Source: Corynebacterium haematomassiliense
Lineage (GTDB): Bacteria > Actinomycetota > Actinomycetes > Mycobacteriales > Mycobacteriaceae
Assembly: GCF_013978595.1 (NCBI RefSeq)
Contig: NZ_JACDTZ010000001.1
Coordinates: 1,612,001-1,676,000, forward strand
Direction of reading: 5' to 3'
DNA length: 64,000 nt
Shown here: in pieces, positions 18,844 through 28,105 of the stretch
Layout: each line of letters opens with the position of its first letter
Numbering within the stretch: position 1 is the stretch's first letter
Translations under genes and position numbers: made by a program
Notes under the pieces: model-generated
What the model saw: the letters and a program-made list of their open reading frames with translations, nothing else
Databases searched by the model: none
What the model was told of the DNA's origin: nothing

Positions 18844-20758
18844 GTGCCTTCCAATTTCCTCGTCAAAGCCCGCACCGCTTTAGATCAGCTGCCGGACGCG
18901 CTGCAACGCGCGCGTTCGCGCTATTCCGTCAAGCGCGACGGTGTGCTGGCGTTGCCGATGGGCGTGTTGGAGGTGCTGGCTGACATCTCCCCGGGCGTGC
19001 GCATGGGTGGTCTGCGGCGCTTGCCTCCGAGTTTCCGCGCGGGGCTTGCGGGGGCTGAGGTGGCGACGTGGGGTGCGGTGTCGCCGTCGCTGCTGCCTCA
19101 CAGCTGGTGGGCGACTGCCGCGAACGTCGGTGTGTTGCAGGGCCTGGGCCATGGCTTTGCGACGGTAGCTTCGCAGGCCCTCCGCCCCGTCCGCTCCGAC
19201 GAACCGCAGAGCTTGCTTCCCGGCCCGGTGCGCCTGGCCATGACGGGTGTGACCGCCGGCGTGTTTGTCACGTCGCTGCACCGCCGCGCTCACCAGGAAA
19301 AGCTGGTGGAAAGCGACGAGAAGTTCAAGGTCAGCCCGCAGATCCTCGGCATCACGGTGGGCACGCTGGGCTACGGCGTGGTGCTGCTTGTCGGCGATGC
19401 GATCCAGACGTTCATCGACGCGATCAACGAGCTGCTGGGCAAGAAGCTGCCGCCGGTGGCGTCGTGGCCGCTGGCGATCGCGGGCGGCGGCGCGCTGCTG
19501 ATTCTGGTTGGCGACCAGATGGTGGTGCGCCGCTTCGCGGTGCGCGTGAGCCGCCAGGCGCAGGAGCTGGACCGCGAGTTCATGCGCGGGGCGGACCAGC
19601 CGAAGCGGCCTGAGCGTTCCGGTTCGCCGGAGTCGCTGGTGGACTGGAACACGATGGGCCGCCAGGGCCGCGCGGTGGTGGCCGGCGGCCCCCGCAAGGA
19701 GGACATCGAGCGCCTCGTGGACGGCGGGGCGATGGAGCCGATCCGCATCTTCGTCGGCCTGGACACAGAGCGCGACCAGGCCCCGGACTTCGAGGAAATG
19801 GCCGCCGTCGCGGTCGAGGAGATGCACCGCACCGGCGCGTTCGAGCGCAGCCACATCGCGGTGATGTCGGCGGCGGGCACGGGCTGGATCAACGACTTTC
19901 ACACCTCGGGTTTCGAGTTTGTCACCCGCGGCGACTCGGCCGTGGTGGCCATGCAGTACTCCTACCTGCCCTCGGCGTATTCCTATTTGGCGGACCGCAA
20001 GAACCCGGTGAACTCCTCGCGCGTGCTCATCGAGGCAATCCGCAGCGAGCTGGAACAACTCGACCCCGAAACACGCCCGAAGCTCTACGTCGGCGGAGAA
20101 TCGCTGGGCGCGTACGGCGTGTCGGACGCGTTCGAGACCGTCGAGGAGTTCCTTGAGCAAACCTCAGGCGGCGTGTTCACGGGCACGCCCGGCTTCGCCA
20201 GCAACCACAGCTACCTCACCCGTCACCGCGAGAAGGGCTCCCCGCAGCGCCTCCCGCTTATCGACGGCGGCCGCCACGTCCGCTTCACCGCCCACCCCGC
20301 GCACCTGCGCCACGACTTCCGCGGCCATTCCTACGCCAACACCTGGGTCGAGCCCCGGTTCGTCTTCGCCCAGCATGCCTCTGACCCGGTGGTGTGGTGG
20401 GAGCCGTCCCTGGCGTGGAAGGCCCCGGACTGGCTGCGCGAACCCGGATCGCGTGGCGAGCCCGCCGCCCGCCCAGCACTTGGACGCGCTGGACACGATG
20501 CGCTGGATGCCGCTGGTGACGTACTGGCAGATCGGCATCGACCAGCTGCCGTCGAAGGACTACCCCTCACCCCACGGGCACAACTACCACGACGAAACCG
20601 TCGCCTACTGGAACGCGGTCATCCACGGCGCGGGCGACGACGCGGATGAGGCGGCGCTTTCCCGCCCCGAGCTGGTGCGTGTGGCGCGCTGGATCCACAA
20701 CGACGCCACGAAGACCCGCATGCCTAAAGGCGGGTTCCCCTCAAAGCACGGCTACTAG
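18844..20758 (+). pseudogene. Alpha/beta-hydrolase family membrane protein (Abhydrolase_9 type), frameshifted
   Basis: A GTG at 18844 opens a protein with four or so membrane helices, then an esterase-like domain whose nucleophile is in YVGGESLGAYG, then GTPGFASNHSYLTRHREKGSP. This matches actinobacterial proteins with Abhydrolase_9_N and Abhydrolase_9 domains (PF15420/PF10081, recalled). After WKAPDWLREP (near 20445) the similarity moves to the +1 frame, which continues LDALDTMRWMPLVTYWQIG to SKHGY and stops at 20758. One base change in the C-rich stretch 20445-20480 would restore a protein of about 637 residues. The conserved C-terminus argues for a recent mutation or a sequencing error. 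Confidence 0.8.
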
Positions 20759-21412
20759 CTAGATCCCGCAGGCCACGCCGGTGGAGTGGTGCGGGCAGTA
20801 TCCGTTGGGCACCTTGTGCAGGTACTGCTGGTGCTCCTCCTCAGCGAGGTAGTACTTCACGCCGTCGGCCTCCACGGATTTCACCTCGGTGGTGATGTCG
20901 CCGTACCCGGCGCTTTGCAGGTCCTGCTCGTACTGGCGGATCCACCCGCGGACCTGTTCGGCCTCCTCCTCGGTGTCGGTGTAGAAGGCGGAGCGGTACT
21001 GGGTGCCCACGTCGTTGCCCTGGCGGTAGCCCTGGGTCGGGTCGTGCGCCTCCAGCGCGGTCTTCACAATGTCTTTCAGCGTGATCACCTCCGGGTCGTA
21101 GACCACCTCCACCGTCTCAACGTGGTTGGTCTGCCCGGAGCACACCTCGCGGTACGTCGGGTTCGGCGTGACGCCGCCGGCGTAGCCCACCGAGGTGGAG
21201 TTCACGCCGTCGAGCTGCCAAAACATCTTCTCCGCGCCCCAGAAGCAGCCGATGCCCACGAGCACGCGTTTCTGGCCCTCGCGCCACGGCCCCGTGGTGG
21301 GCGTGCCCAGCACGGCGTGCTCGCGCGGGTTGGCCAGGACCGGCTCGGGGCGGCCGGGGAGGGCGGAGCTGACATCGACAAGCTTTGGCGAAGGTGCGAA
21401 AAGAAATCCCAT
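20759..21412 (-). CDS. msrA: Peptide methionine sulfoxide reductase MsrA
   Basis: Repairs methionine-S-sulfoxide using thioredoxin. The 217-residue product has the catalytic cysteine in GIGCFWGAEKMFW, then GYAGG, HVETVEVVYDP and the C-terminal cysteines in YCPHHSTGVACGI that act as resolving residues. Its stop codon abuts the stop of the convergent hydrolase gene. It is divergent from sodA with 90 bp between them, a pairing also seen in C. glutamicum, so both oxidative-stress genes may share a control region. Confidence 0.96.
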   Translation of the reverse strand: MGFLFAPSPKLVDVSSALPGRPEPVLANPREHAVLGTPTTGPWREGQKRVLVGIGCFWGAEKMFWQLDGVNSTSVGYAGGVTPNPTYREVCSGQTNHVETVEVVYDPEVITLKDIVKTALEAHDPTQGYRQGNDVGTQYRSAFYTDTEEEAEQVRGWIRQYEQDLQSAGYGDITTEVKSVEADGVKYYLAEEEHQQYLHKVPNGYCPHHSTGVACGI

Positions 21413-21502
21413 GCCCTACACAACGACTTCGGCCACAACACTGTTCCCAAATTTTCTCTACCATGGGGTCCGCAACTGATTCGCAGACGAAAGGAATCAA
21501 TC

Positions 21503-22105
21503 ATGGCTGTTTACGAGCTTCCCGATCTCCCCTACGCATACGACGCGCTGGAGCCGCACATCTCCGAAGAGATTATGACGCTGCACCACGACAAGCACCA
21601 CGCGACCTACGTCGCTGGCGCGAACGCCGCGCTCGAGGCCCTCGAGGCCGAGCGCAACGGTGAGGCGAACCCGGACCGCCTGCGCGCCCTGTCCAAGAAC
21701 CTGGCGTTCAACCTTGGCGGCCACACCAACCACTCCATCTTCTGGAAGAACATGGCACCGAACGCCGGCGGCAACCCGACCGGTGAGATCGCTGAGGCCA
21801 TCGACCGCGACTTCGGCTCCTTCGATGCCTTCAAGAAGCAGTTCGCTGGCGTGGCCACCGGCCTGCAGGGCTCCGGCTGGGCAGTGCTCGGCTACGACCA
21901 CATCGCTGGCCGCCTGATCATCCAGCAGCTGACCGACCAGCAGGGCAACATCTCCGTGGACTTCACGCCGGTGCTCATGCTGGATATGTGGGAGCACGCG
22001 TTCTACCTGCAGTACAAGAACGTCAAGGCTGATTACGTCGAGGCTTGGTGGAACGTTGTCAACTGGGACGACGTCAACGAGCGCTACGCAAAGGCATCTG
22101 CCTAA
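21503..22105 (+). CDS. sodA: Superoxide dismutase (Mn/Fe type)
   Basis: Converts superoxide to hydrogen peroxide and oxygen. The 200-residue product has the metal ligands in MTLHHDKHHATYV, NLGGHTNHSIFW and the DMWEHAFY signature. The residue pattern GSGWAVL...QQLTDQQGN suggests a Mn-preferring enzyme, but Fe use cannot be excluded by eye. ATG 21503 follows AAAGGAA; the frame upstream is antisense to msrA and not real. Confidence 0.97.
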   Translation: MAVYELPDLPYAYDALEPHISEEIMTLHHDKHHATYVAGANAALEALEAERNGEANPDRLRALSKNLAFNLGGHTNHSIFWKNMAPNAGGNPTGEIAEAIDRDFGSFDAFKKQFAGVATGLQGSGWAVLGYDHIAGRLIIQQLTDQQGNISVDFTPVLMLDMWEHAFYLQYKNVKADYVEAWWNVVNWDDVNERYAKASA

Positions 22106-22130
22106 CGACGGCTCCGCCTCCCCTCACACC

Positions 22131-22173
22131 AGCGCCCGCCACCTCCGTTTTGGAGGCGGCGGGCGTTGGCTTT
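22131..22173 (+). terminator. Rho-independent terminator after sodA
   Basis: CGCCCGCC-A-CCTCC (from 22133) pairs with GGAGG-C-GGCGGGCG (to 22164) around a GTTTT loop, followed by a short T-rich run. It isolates sodA from the MFS gene. Confidence 0.85.
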
Positions 22174-22213
22174 CCCTGTGATACGTCGAGTCCCTGCGAA
22201 CTCAGAACTGATC

Positions 22214-22232
22214 CTAGGTTAGGCTTACCTTA
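22214..22232. promoter_or_regulatory. DtxR (iron) operator
   Basis: CTAGGTTAGGCTTACCTTA matches the DtxR consensus TWAGGTWAGSCTWACCTWA at 18 of 19 positions. It lies about 45 bp before the start of the following MFS gene, which would therefore be repressed when iron is sufficient. Confidence 0.85.
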
Positions 22233-22276
22233 TCCCGCAAGAGGTTTTGCGAAATTCCTGCTGCGAATTTCCTAGC

Positions 22277-23458
22277 ATGGTGGGCATGCAGAAAGGCAGC
22301 CTGGAATACCGTCGCGCAACGTGGGCCATGCTGGCGTTCGGACTAGCCATCTTCAACGCCTTGTACGCAACACAAGCACTGCTGCCCACCCTCACTACCG
22401 AACTGGCAGTGAGCCCGTCCACCGCTGCCCTGACCGTCTCCGCTGCCACCGGCGCCCTGGCGCTGTGCGTGGTGCCCGCCTCAATCCTGTCGGAGAAGTA
22501 CGGGCGCGGACGAGTGCTGGTGGTCTCGGCGCTCGGCGCGACCGCGCTCGGCCTCGCGCTGCCGCTGGCGCAGACCGCGGGGCAGCTCATCGCCCTTCGC
22601 GCAGTGCAGGGCGCGCTCATCGCCGGCACCCCTGCGGTAGCCATGACCTGGCTGTCTGAAGAACTGGACCCGAACGATCTGCCCGGCGCGATGGGCCTGT
22701 ACATCGCCGGTAACTCCATCGGTGGCTTGAGCGGGCGCCTTATCCCGGCCGGGCTTCTGGAGGTCACCTCCTGGCGCTGGGCCATGTTCGGCAGCGCCAT
22801 GGTTGCCTTCACGCTGGCGGCGCTGGCGGCGTGGGCGTTGCCAGAGCAGCGCAATTTTGTGCCGAAGGCGTCGATACGCCCCAGCGTGGAGGTGCGCGCG
22901 ATGCTGGGCCACCTGAAAAACCCGCGGCTGGTGGGGCTGTACGCCACCGCATTTATCGCCATGGGTGTGTTCGTCTCCATGTACAACTTCTTCGGCTTCC
23001 GCGCGGTGCTGGACTACGGGCTGCCCGCGGCGCTGTCGGGCCTGGTGTACGTGGTGTACCTGTCCGGCACGTGGTCGAGCGCGCGGGCCGGCGCATTCTC
23101 CAAGCGCTACGGCCGCGGCCTGGTGGTGCTCGCCTCCGCGCTGCTGATGCTGGCGGGCGCGCTCGCCGTGGCCGCACCCAGCCTGTGGGTCGCGCTCGCC
23201 GGACTGCTCGTGTTCACGGCGAGCTTCTTCGCGCTCCACTCGACGGCCTCCGGCTGGGTCGGACTCATCGCCGAGCACGACCGCGCGGAAGCGTCCAGCA
23301 TGTACGTGTTCTGCTACTACATGGGCTCGTCGATCCTGGGGGCGGCGACCGGCTGGGCCTACGAGGGGCTGCCGTGGGCCGGGTTCGTCGCGGTGCTCGC
23401 CGCGATGCTCACTGCACTAGCGCTGGTGGCCGTGGCGCTTTGGAAGGCGGAGCGGTAG
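22277..23458 (+). CDS. MFS transporter under DtxR control
   Basis: A 393-residue major facilitator with 12 hydrophobic segments. The loop 2-3 motif is degenerate, SILSEKYGRGRVLV. The protein resembles drug/proton antiporters of the YfcJ/CynX-like groups (WRWAMFGSAMV, HSTASGWVGLIAEHDRAEASSMYVFCYYMGSS). The DtxR box just upstream suggests a job in iron limitation such as siderophore export or intermediate efflux; no siderophore genes are in the window. ATG 22277 is used; ATG 22286 is an alternative. Confidence 0.85.
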   Translation: MVGMQKGSLEYRRATWAMLAFGLAIFNALYATQALLPTLTTELAVSPSTAALTVSAATGALALCVVPASILSEKYGRGRVLVVSALGATALGLALPLAQTAGQLIALRAVQGALIAGTPAVAMTWLSEELDPNDLPGAMGLYIAGNSIGGLSGRLIPAGLLEVTSWRWAMFGSAMVAFTLAALAAWALPEQRNFVPKASIRPSVEVRAMLGHLKNPRLVGLYATAFIAMGVFVSMYNFFGFRAVLDYGLPAALSGLVYVVYLSGTWSSARAGAFSKRYGRGLVVLASALLMLAGALAVAAPSLWVALAGLLVFTASFFALHSTASGWVGLIAEHDRAEASSMYVFCYYMGSSILGAATGWAYEGLPWAGFVAVLAAMLTALALVAVALWKAER

Positions 23459-23463
23459 GGCCG

Positions 23464-24939
23464 CTACACCGCGCCGAACTCCGGCACGCCCGGCGCGCCG
23501 GCGGCGAGGAAGTCGCGCACGGCGCGGGTGGCTCGGCAGTCGTCCTCGTTGTAGCGCAGCAGCATGTCGCGGGCGGCCTGGTCCCCGAACCGGGCGGCGC
23601 GGCGCAGCGCGACGGAGCGCTCGCCGTCGACGTCGTCGTCCTCCCACTCAAAGCCCACGACCGGGCCCAGCGCCTTCAGCCCCAGCCCGTCGGTGCCCAC
23701 TAGCGATCGGCGCACGTGCGCGAACACGTCCACCCACTCGTCGGAGGCGATGAACGCGGCCACCTCGGCCTCGTCCACCGAGCCGAACCGCCTCGCGGAG
23801 GAGCGCAGCCAGTGGTTCTCCCCGCCCGCGGCGTAGCAGTAGGCGCGGAAGGTCTTGCCCTCGGCGTGGGCGGCCGCCCGGCGCGCCATCAGCCAGGACC
23901 AGAACGCGGCGAAGTTCTCCTCCTCGGCGTCGCCGCCGACATCGTCCCAGGTGACAAACGCGCGGTAGTCGGCGCCGTCGAACGTGCCCCACAGGTAGGC
24001 CCCCTGGTCCAGGTAGGCCTCCATATCCACGTCGACCTCCACGTCGGCGCGGGGCGCGGGCGCGAAACCGGGGCGCCGCAGCACGGGGATGCCTGCGCGC
24101 CAGGCGCGGGCCAGGGCGGCGGGTTCGGGCGGAGCTTCGTCGATAAGCTGCTGCACCGTATCGATCCCGCGCTCGCGCCACACGTCGCCGCGGCCGCCCG
24201 GAAGCAGCAGCGAGATGTCGTCGAGCTCGACCAGGCGCGGCTCGCACAGCGGCCAGAAACGGCAGGTGGCGCACTGTTTCAGGCGCTTTGGCTCGGTCGG
24301 CAGCGGCGCCAGCAGCGCGGCCACGAGCGGCTCGATGTAGCGCGACGGGTCGCACAGGTACGCACGCGTTCGGTCCTGGCCGATGACCGCCCCGCGGCCG
24401 TCCGCGCGCCCGCCGAGCAGCAGGTGCGCCAGCGTGACGCGGTAGCCGTCCACGGTGTGGTGGCGCGCCTTCGCCCCCACCACAAGTGGCTTGCCCAGCC
24501 CGAGCCGGCCGGTGGGGATCATCTCCAGCTCGGCGCTCGGGTGCGAGCGGGCGACGCGGTGGTTGGAAATCACCACGGGCAGGTACCCGGCGTCGGTGCG
24601 CACGAGGATGTCCACATCGGCTTCCGCGTCCACGCCCTCCACCGCGCCGGTCAGGGTGGCGTTGGTGATCAGGTGCGCGCGGCGTCGTAAAGCATCCTGC
24701 GTTGCTGCCACACGGTCTGAGCCAGGGTCGATGTCCACCCGCACAAACGCCTTGCCAGCGCCGTCGCCCAGAGCGCGCTTGACGGGCAGCAGGTCGAACA
24801 CGGCGGCGCGGGCGGCGTCGATCTGCGGCTGGCGCAGCAACGCCTCCGGCAATTCGGGTACGTCCGGGTGCGCGCGGCGCTGCCGCTGGCGGAAGCGGCA
24901 GCCCACAAGGTCCGAGGCGCGCACAGGTTCGTTACTCAC
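23464..24939 (-). CDS. TM0106-family RecB-like putative nuclease
   Basis: A 491-residue protein with an N-terminal RecB-like region (VRASDLVGCRFRQRQ; DADVDILVRTDAGYLPVVISNHR) and the cysteine cluster CATCRFWPLCEPRL, which could bind an Fe-S cluster. The C-terminal part is an RNase H-like exonuclease fold (YRAFVTWDD, FRAYCYAAGGENHW, ALGPVVGFEWEDDD, LLRYNEDDCRAT). The last motif gives the catalytic aspartates. The substrate is not known for this family. GTG 24939 is the probable start (SNEPVRASDL follows). It is convergent with the MFS gene with 5 bp between stops. Confidence 0.82.
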   Translation of the reverse strand: MSNEPVRASDLVGCRFRQRQRRAHPDVPELPEALLRQPQIDAARAAVFDLLPVKRALGDGAGKAFVRVDIDPGSDRVAATQDALRRRAHLITNATLTGAVEGVDAEADVDILVRTDAGYLPVVISNHRVARSHPSAELEMIPTGRLGLGKPLVVGAKARHHTVDGYRVTLAHLLLGGRADGRGAVIGQDRTRAYLCDPSRYIEPLVAALLAPLPTEPKRLKQCATCRFWPLCEPRLVELDDISLLLPGGRGDVWRERGIDTVQQLIDEAPPEPAALARAWRAGIPVLRRPGFAPAPRADVEVDVDMEAYLDQGAYLWGTFDGADYRAFVTWDDVGGDAEEENFAAFWSWLMARRAAAHAEGKTFRAYCYAAGGENHWLRSSARRFGSVDEAEVAAFIASDEWVDVFAHVRRSLVGTDGLGLKALGPVVGFEWEDDDVDGERSVALRRAARFGDQAARDMLLRYNEDDCRATRAVRDFLAAGAPGVPEFGAV

Positions 24940-25027
24940 AATGCCCCAAACGATACCTGGGCAGGGGTAGTGCCCCGGAAGGTAGAGTGAATGGGCGTTA
25001 GAGCGAACGATTAGAGGAGATACAACC

Positions 25028-25663
25028 ATGGGTGTTTTCGAGGCCATCCGCAAGTCCCGCGCGAAGACGAAGGCCGAGGTCAAGGCGGCGCAGACGCACG
25101 CGCGCCAGCTGGCCAAGCAGGAGGCGAAGGCCGACGAGCGCGTGGCCAAGCTCCTGGACAAGGCGGAAAAGCGCCTGCTCAAGGAGGAGAAGAAGGGCCT
25201 GAAGCGTAAGCAGAAGCATGAGAAGGACCTGGCCAAGGCGCACCTGAAGCGCATCCAGGAGTCCGGCGTGACGCAGAAGAAGGCGAAGCAGTGGGTCTCC
25301 GCCGCGCGCATCCTGGTGCCGGTGCTGCTGCCGCTGGTGTACAAGGCGCTGACCTCGTTCCAGCAGGGCCAGGTGAACAACCGCGCCGCCGGTCTGGGTC
25401 TGACGTCGCAGGATCTCGCGCGCCACTCCGGCCGCGGCGCCGAGCTCAAGGCGCGTATCGACGCCGTCCGGCAGAACATCGACCAGACCGACAACCTCGG
25501 CGAGGGCTTCAAGGGCGACGCGCGCGTGCGTCTCGACGAGCTGGAGCAGGCCGTGCGCAACGCCGAGCACGCCAACCCGGAGCAGCGCCGCCTGGCGCAC
25601 AACTCCATCGACGAGGACCTGAACAAGCTGGCGGCAGAGGTGCACGCCAAGCTGTCGAAGTAG
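25028..25663 (+). CDS. DUF6474-like lysine-rich coiled-coil protein
   Basis: 211 residues with a highly charged first third (Lys/Ala/Glu-rich, coiled coil to about residue 80), then a short hydrophobic stretch ILVPVLLPLVYKALTSF that may be a single membrane helix, and an Ala/Arg-rich helical tail. It resembles a small family restricted to Corynebacterium that I recall as DUF6474. Function unknown. AGAGGAGA lies upstream of ATG 25028. It is convergent with the response regulator gene. Confidence 0.6.
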   Translation: MGVFEAIRKSRAKTKAEVKAAQTHARQLAKQEAKADERVAKLLDKAEKRLLKEEKKGLKRKQKHEKDLAKAHLKRIQESGVTQKKAKQWVSAARILVPVLLPLVYKALTSFQQGQVNNRAAGLGLTSQDLARHSGRGAELKARIDAVRQNIDQTDNLGEGFKGDARVRLDELEQAVRNAEHANPEQRRLAHNSIDEDLNKLAAEVHAKLSK

Positions 25664-25667
25664 CGCG

Positions 25668-26306
25668 CTACAGCACGCCTTGCTCGCGCGCGGACGCCAC
25701 GGCGGAGGTGCGCGAGCGCACGCCCAGCTTGTCGTAGATGTGCACGAGGTGGGATTTCACGGTCGCCTCGGAGAGCATGAGCTGGCGGCCGATTTCGCGG
25801 TTGGAGGAACCGGCCGCGACTAGCTGGAGCACTTCCAGCTCGCGCGGGGTGAGCGAGGAGCGCGGGGTGCGTTCCCTGGATTCGAGCCGGTTGCGCACGA
25901 CGGGGGACATGGTGGCGTCGCCGCGGGCAGTGGAGCGCACGGCTGCCACGAGTTCCTCCGGCGGCGCGTCTTTGAGCAGGTAGCCCACGGCGCCGGCTTC
26001 GATGGCGCCGAGGATGTCCGCGTCCGTGTCGTAGTTGGTCACCACCAGCACCTTGGGCGGGTTGGTCATGTTGGCCCGGATCGCGGCGGTGGCCTGGGCG
26101 CCTGTGGTCACGCGCTGGCCTTCCGCGCCGGCGCCGAAGCGCAGGTCCATGAGGATGACGTCGATGCCGCCGGCCTGCGCGGTGGCAATCGCGCCTTCGG
26201 CGGTGGCTACCTCGGCCACCACTTTGATGTCCTCGGCGGCTTCCAAAACGGAGCGCAGGCCGAGGCGGACAATCTCGTGGTCGTCAGCCAGCAGTACCCG
26301 GATCAA
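25668..26306 (-). CDS. Two-component response regulator, NarL/LuxR type
   Basis: 212 residues: a receiver domain with acidic pair D8-D9 and phospho-acceptor D54 (VILMDLRFG), Thr/Lys switch residues in LVVTNYDTDADI and LLKDAPPEEL, and a C-terminal LuxR HTH (LTPRELEVLQLVAAGSSNREIGRQLMLSEATVKSHL, in the last 60 residues). The best start is TTG 26306 with AGGAGA upstream, inside the last codons of the kinase gene, so the two are translationally coupled. It is the partner of the sensor kinase that precedes it. Confidence 0.93.
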   Translation of the reverse strand: MIRVLLADDHEIVRLGLRSVLEAAEDIKVVAEVATAEGAIATAQAGGIDVILMDLRFGAGAEGQRVTTGAQATAAIRANMTNPPKVLVVTNYDTDADILGAIEAGAVGYLLKDAPPEELVAAVRSTARGDATMSPVVRNRLESRERTPRSSLTPRELEVLQLVAAGSSNREIGRQLMLSEATVKSHLVHIYDKLGVRSRTSAVASAREQGVL

Positions 26307-27561
26307 CGTCGGTCTCCTCGTCAGAGTCAAGGTCAGTCTTTTGGTTGATACTAACCGGCACTGCCACGGTCAGCGCCGTCGGCCCGCCGGGCGCGGACTC
26401 AATCTCCAACTTTCCGCCCAGCTCCGCGGCCCGCGAGCGCATCGCGTCCAGCCCCAGGTGGCCCAGCCCGCTGGGTTTGAGCCCCTGCGCGTCCACGTCG
26501 AAGCCGCGGCCGTTGTCCACCACGTCCAGGCGCACTTCCTCCGGCGCGTAGGTCAGGGTGATGCGGGCGGCACTCGCCTCGGCGTGGTTGACCACGTTGG
26601 ACACCGCGCCCTGGGCGATGCGCAGCAGCCCGGCCTCCACCCGCATGGGCAGCGGGACGGCCTCGCCGTCGACTTCCACCCCGATGTCCAGGCCGCCGGC
26701 CTCGCCGAAGTCCCCGGCCACCCGCGCCAGCGCGTCGCGCAGCGAGGACTCGGTCAGCGGCGCCGGCGCGAGCGCGGCGATCATCGCGCGGGTTTCCGCC
26801 AGGTTATTCGACGCCGCCCGGCGCGCCGTCTCCATCTTCCTCAGCGGCACTTGCGCAACCCCCTCCGGCAGCCCGCTTGCCCGCACGTCCTGCTCCGCCG
26901 AGTGCAGCAGCATCTGGATCGAGGAGAGGTTCTGCGCCACCGTGTCGTGCAGCTCGTGCGCGAGGCGTTCGCGCTCCTGGGCCACGCCGGCGGCGCGTTC
27001 GGTGTCGGCGAGGCGGTCGCGTGTGGCCAGCAGTTCGTCGATAAGCTGCTGCCTCTCACGGCTGACCCGGGTGATGGTGTCGAAGGCGTACGCGATCGCC
27101 ACCACAACCACCGCGGACAGCGCCGGGCCCATAATCCCGCCCAGGGTCAGCCCCGCCGGGATCTGCATAGCGATAGAGATGCCCAGGCACGCCACCACCC
27201 ACGCGTAGCCGACCCAGTTGTCGAAGGCGCGCAGCGCCACGAAGAACAGCACGAACACCCAGTACACGGCCACGGGCGAGACGGTCATGTCCGCCACCCA
27301 CACCGCCGTCGCCCCCAGCATCCAGGCCACACGCCCCCACGCGCCCCAGCGGTACATCTCCACCATGCCGTAGAACAGCAGAAACGCGAACGCGGCGGTC
27401 AGCACAATGTGCAGCAGCGCCTCGTTGAGCGGCATGCGCGCGAGCGCACCGAAGGAGACGAGCATGAGGCACACCGCCAGCACCGTGATGCCCAAATCGA
27501 GCGCCCGGTAGTCCGCGGTCTTTCCGGGATGCTGCTCCAACAGCACTAATCTGGAGCTCAT
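26284..27561 (-). CDS. Sensor histidine kinase (HisKA_3 type)
   Basis: 425 residues. Five or six membrane helices fill residues 20-160 with almost no extracytoplasmic domain, so it may sense a membrane signal. A short linker leads to the dimerisation domain with phospho-acceptor H205 in RERLAHELHDTVAQNL and a GHKL ATPase domain (NVVNHAEASAARI, DNGRGFD, GLGHLGLDAMRSRAAELGG). Its ATG overlaps the ATG of the divergent lipoprotein gene; a GTG at 27546 is an alternative start. The signal is unknown, and the divergent lipoprotein is a possible target or accessory. Confidence 0.92.
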   Translation of the reverse strand: MSSRLVLLEQHPGKTADYRALDLGITVLAVCLMLVSFGALARMPLNEALLHIVLTAAFAFLLFYGMVEMYRWGAWGRVAWMLGATAVWVADMTVSPVAVYWVFVLFFVALRAFDNWVGYAWVVACLGISIAMQIPAGLTLGGIMGPALSAVVVVAIAYAFDTITRVSRERQQLIDELLATRDRLADTERAAGVAQERERLAHELHDTVAQNLSSIQMLLHSAEQDVRASGLPEGVAQVPLRKMETARRAASNNLAETRAMIAALAPAPLTESSLRDALARVAGDFGEAGGLDIGVEVDGEAVPLPMRVEAGLLRIAQGAVSNVVNHAEASAARITLTYAPEEVRLDVVDNGRGFDVDAQGLKPSGLGHLGLDAMRSRAAELGGKLEIESAPGGPTALTVAVPVSINQKTDLDSDEETDVDPGTAG

Positions 27562-28105
27562 GCGTCTGAGAGTACCCACCGCCCTGTTCGTGCTCGCCCT
27601 CGCCGGGTGTTCGCAGGAGCCTTCGCCTATCGACGACCCTCCGGCCGCCCCCACACCCGAACCAGCCCTGCCAGTAGAAGCACTCCCCGACACCCCGCGC
27701 GACAGCTGGACCGAGTGCCCCTACCTGGACACCGAGTGGGTCGCGCAAACCAACGGCCAGCGCGTCACCGGCGTGGGCACGGACACCCGCTTCGACCCGC
27801 CGGCGTGCCAGTTCTGGTCCTACCCCGAGGAGCCGCAGCTGACCGTGCTGGTGCGCCACATGGACTCCGTGGAAGACGCCCGCGCCGTGGTGGACTTCGT
27901 CGCCCCGGTGGACCTGACCCAGCCGGCGGCGCTGCCCGGCGGGTGGGACGGCGGCCGCCACGGCGGCGGCGATGTGCCCGGCCGCATCGGCGCAGCGTAC
28001 GCCGTGGCCAAAGGCGCTACCGCGGTGGCGGTGTTCACTAACCAGCACGAGTCTGTCAAGGCCGAAACGGTGGCGAAGGAAGTAATCGCTAACCTGGCCC
28101 TGTGA
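27560..28105 (+). CDS. DUF2020-type lipoprotein
   Basis: A 181-residue exported lipoprotein: MRLRVPTALFVLALAGC gives a very short signal peptide and a lipobox (LALAGC), followed by a Pro-rich tether. The body (PYLDTEWVAQTNGQRVTGVG; PACQFWSYPEEPQLTVLVRHM; FTNQHESVKAETVAKEVIANL) resembles the DUF2020 family known from Corynebacterium; function unknown. The signal peptide fixes the start at ATG 27560. A TAATCT -10-like hexamer 7 bp upstream and no ribosome binding site suggest a leaderless message. Confidence 0.8.
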   Translation: MRLRVPTALFVLALAGCSQEPSPIDDPPAAPTPEPALPVEALPDTPRDSWTECPYLDTEWVAQTNGQRVTGVGTDTRFDPPACQFWSYPEEPQLTVLVRHMDSVEDARAVVDFVAPVDLTQPAALPGGWDGGRHGGGDVPGRIGAAYAVAKGATAVAVFTNQHESVKAETVAKEVIANLAL

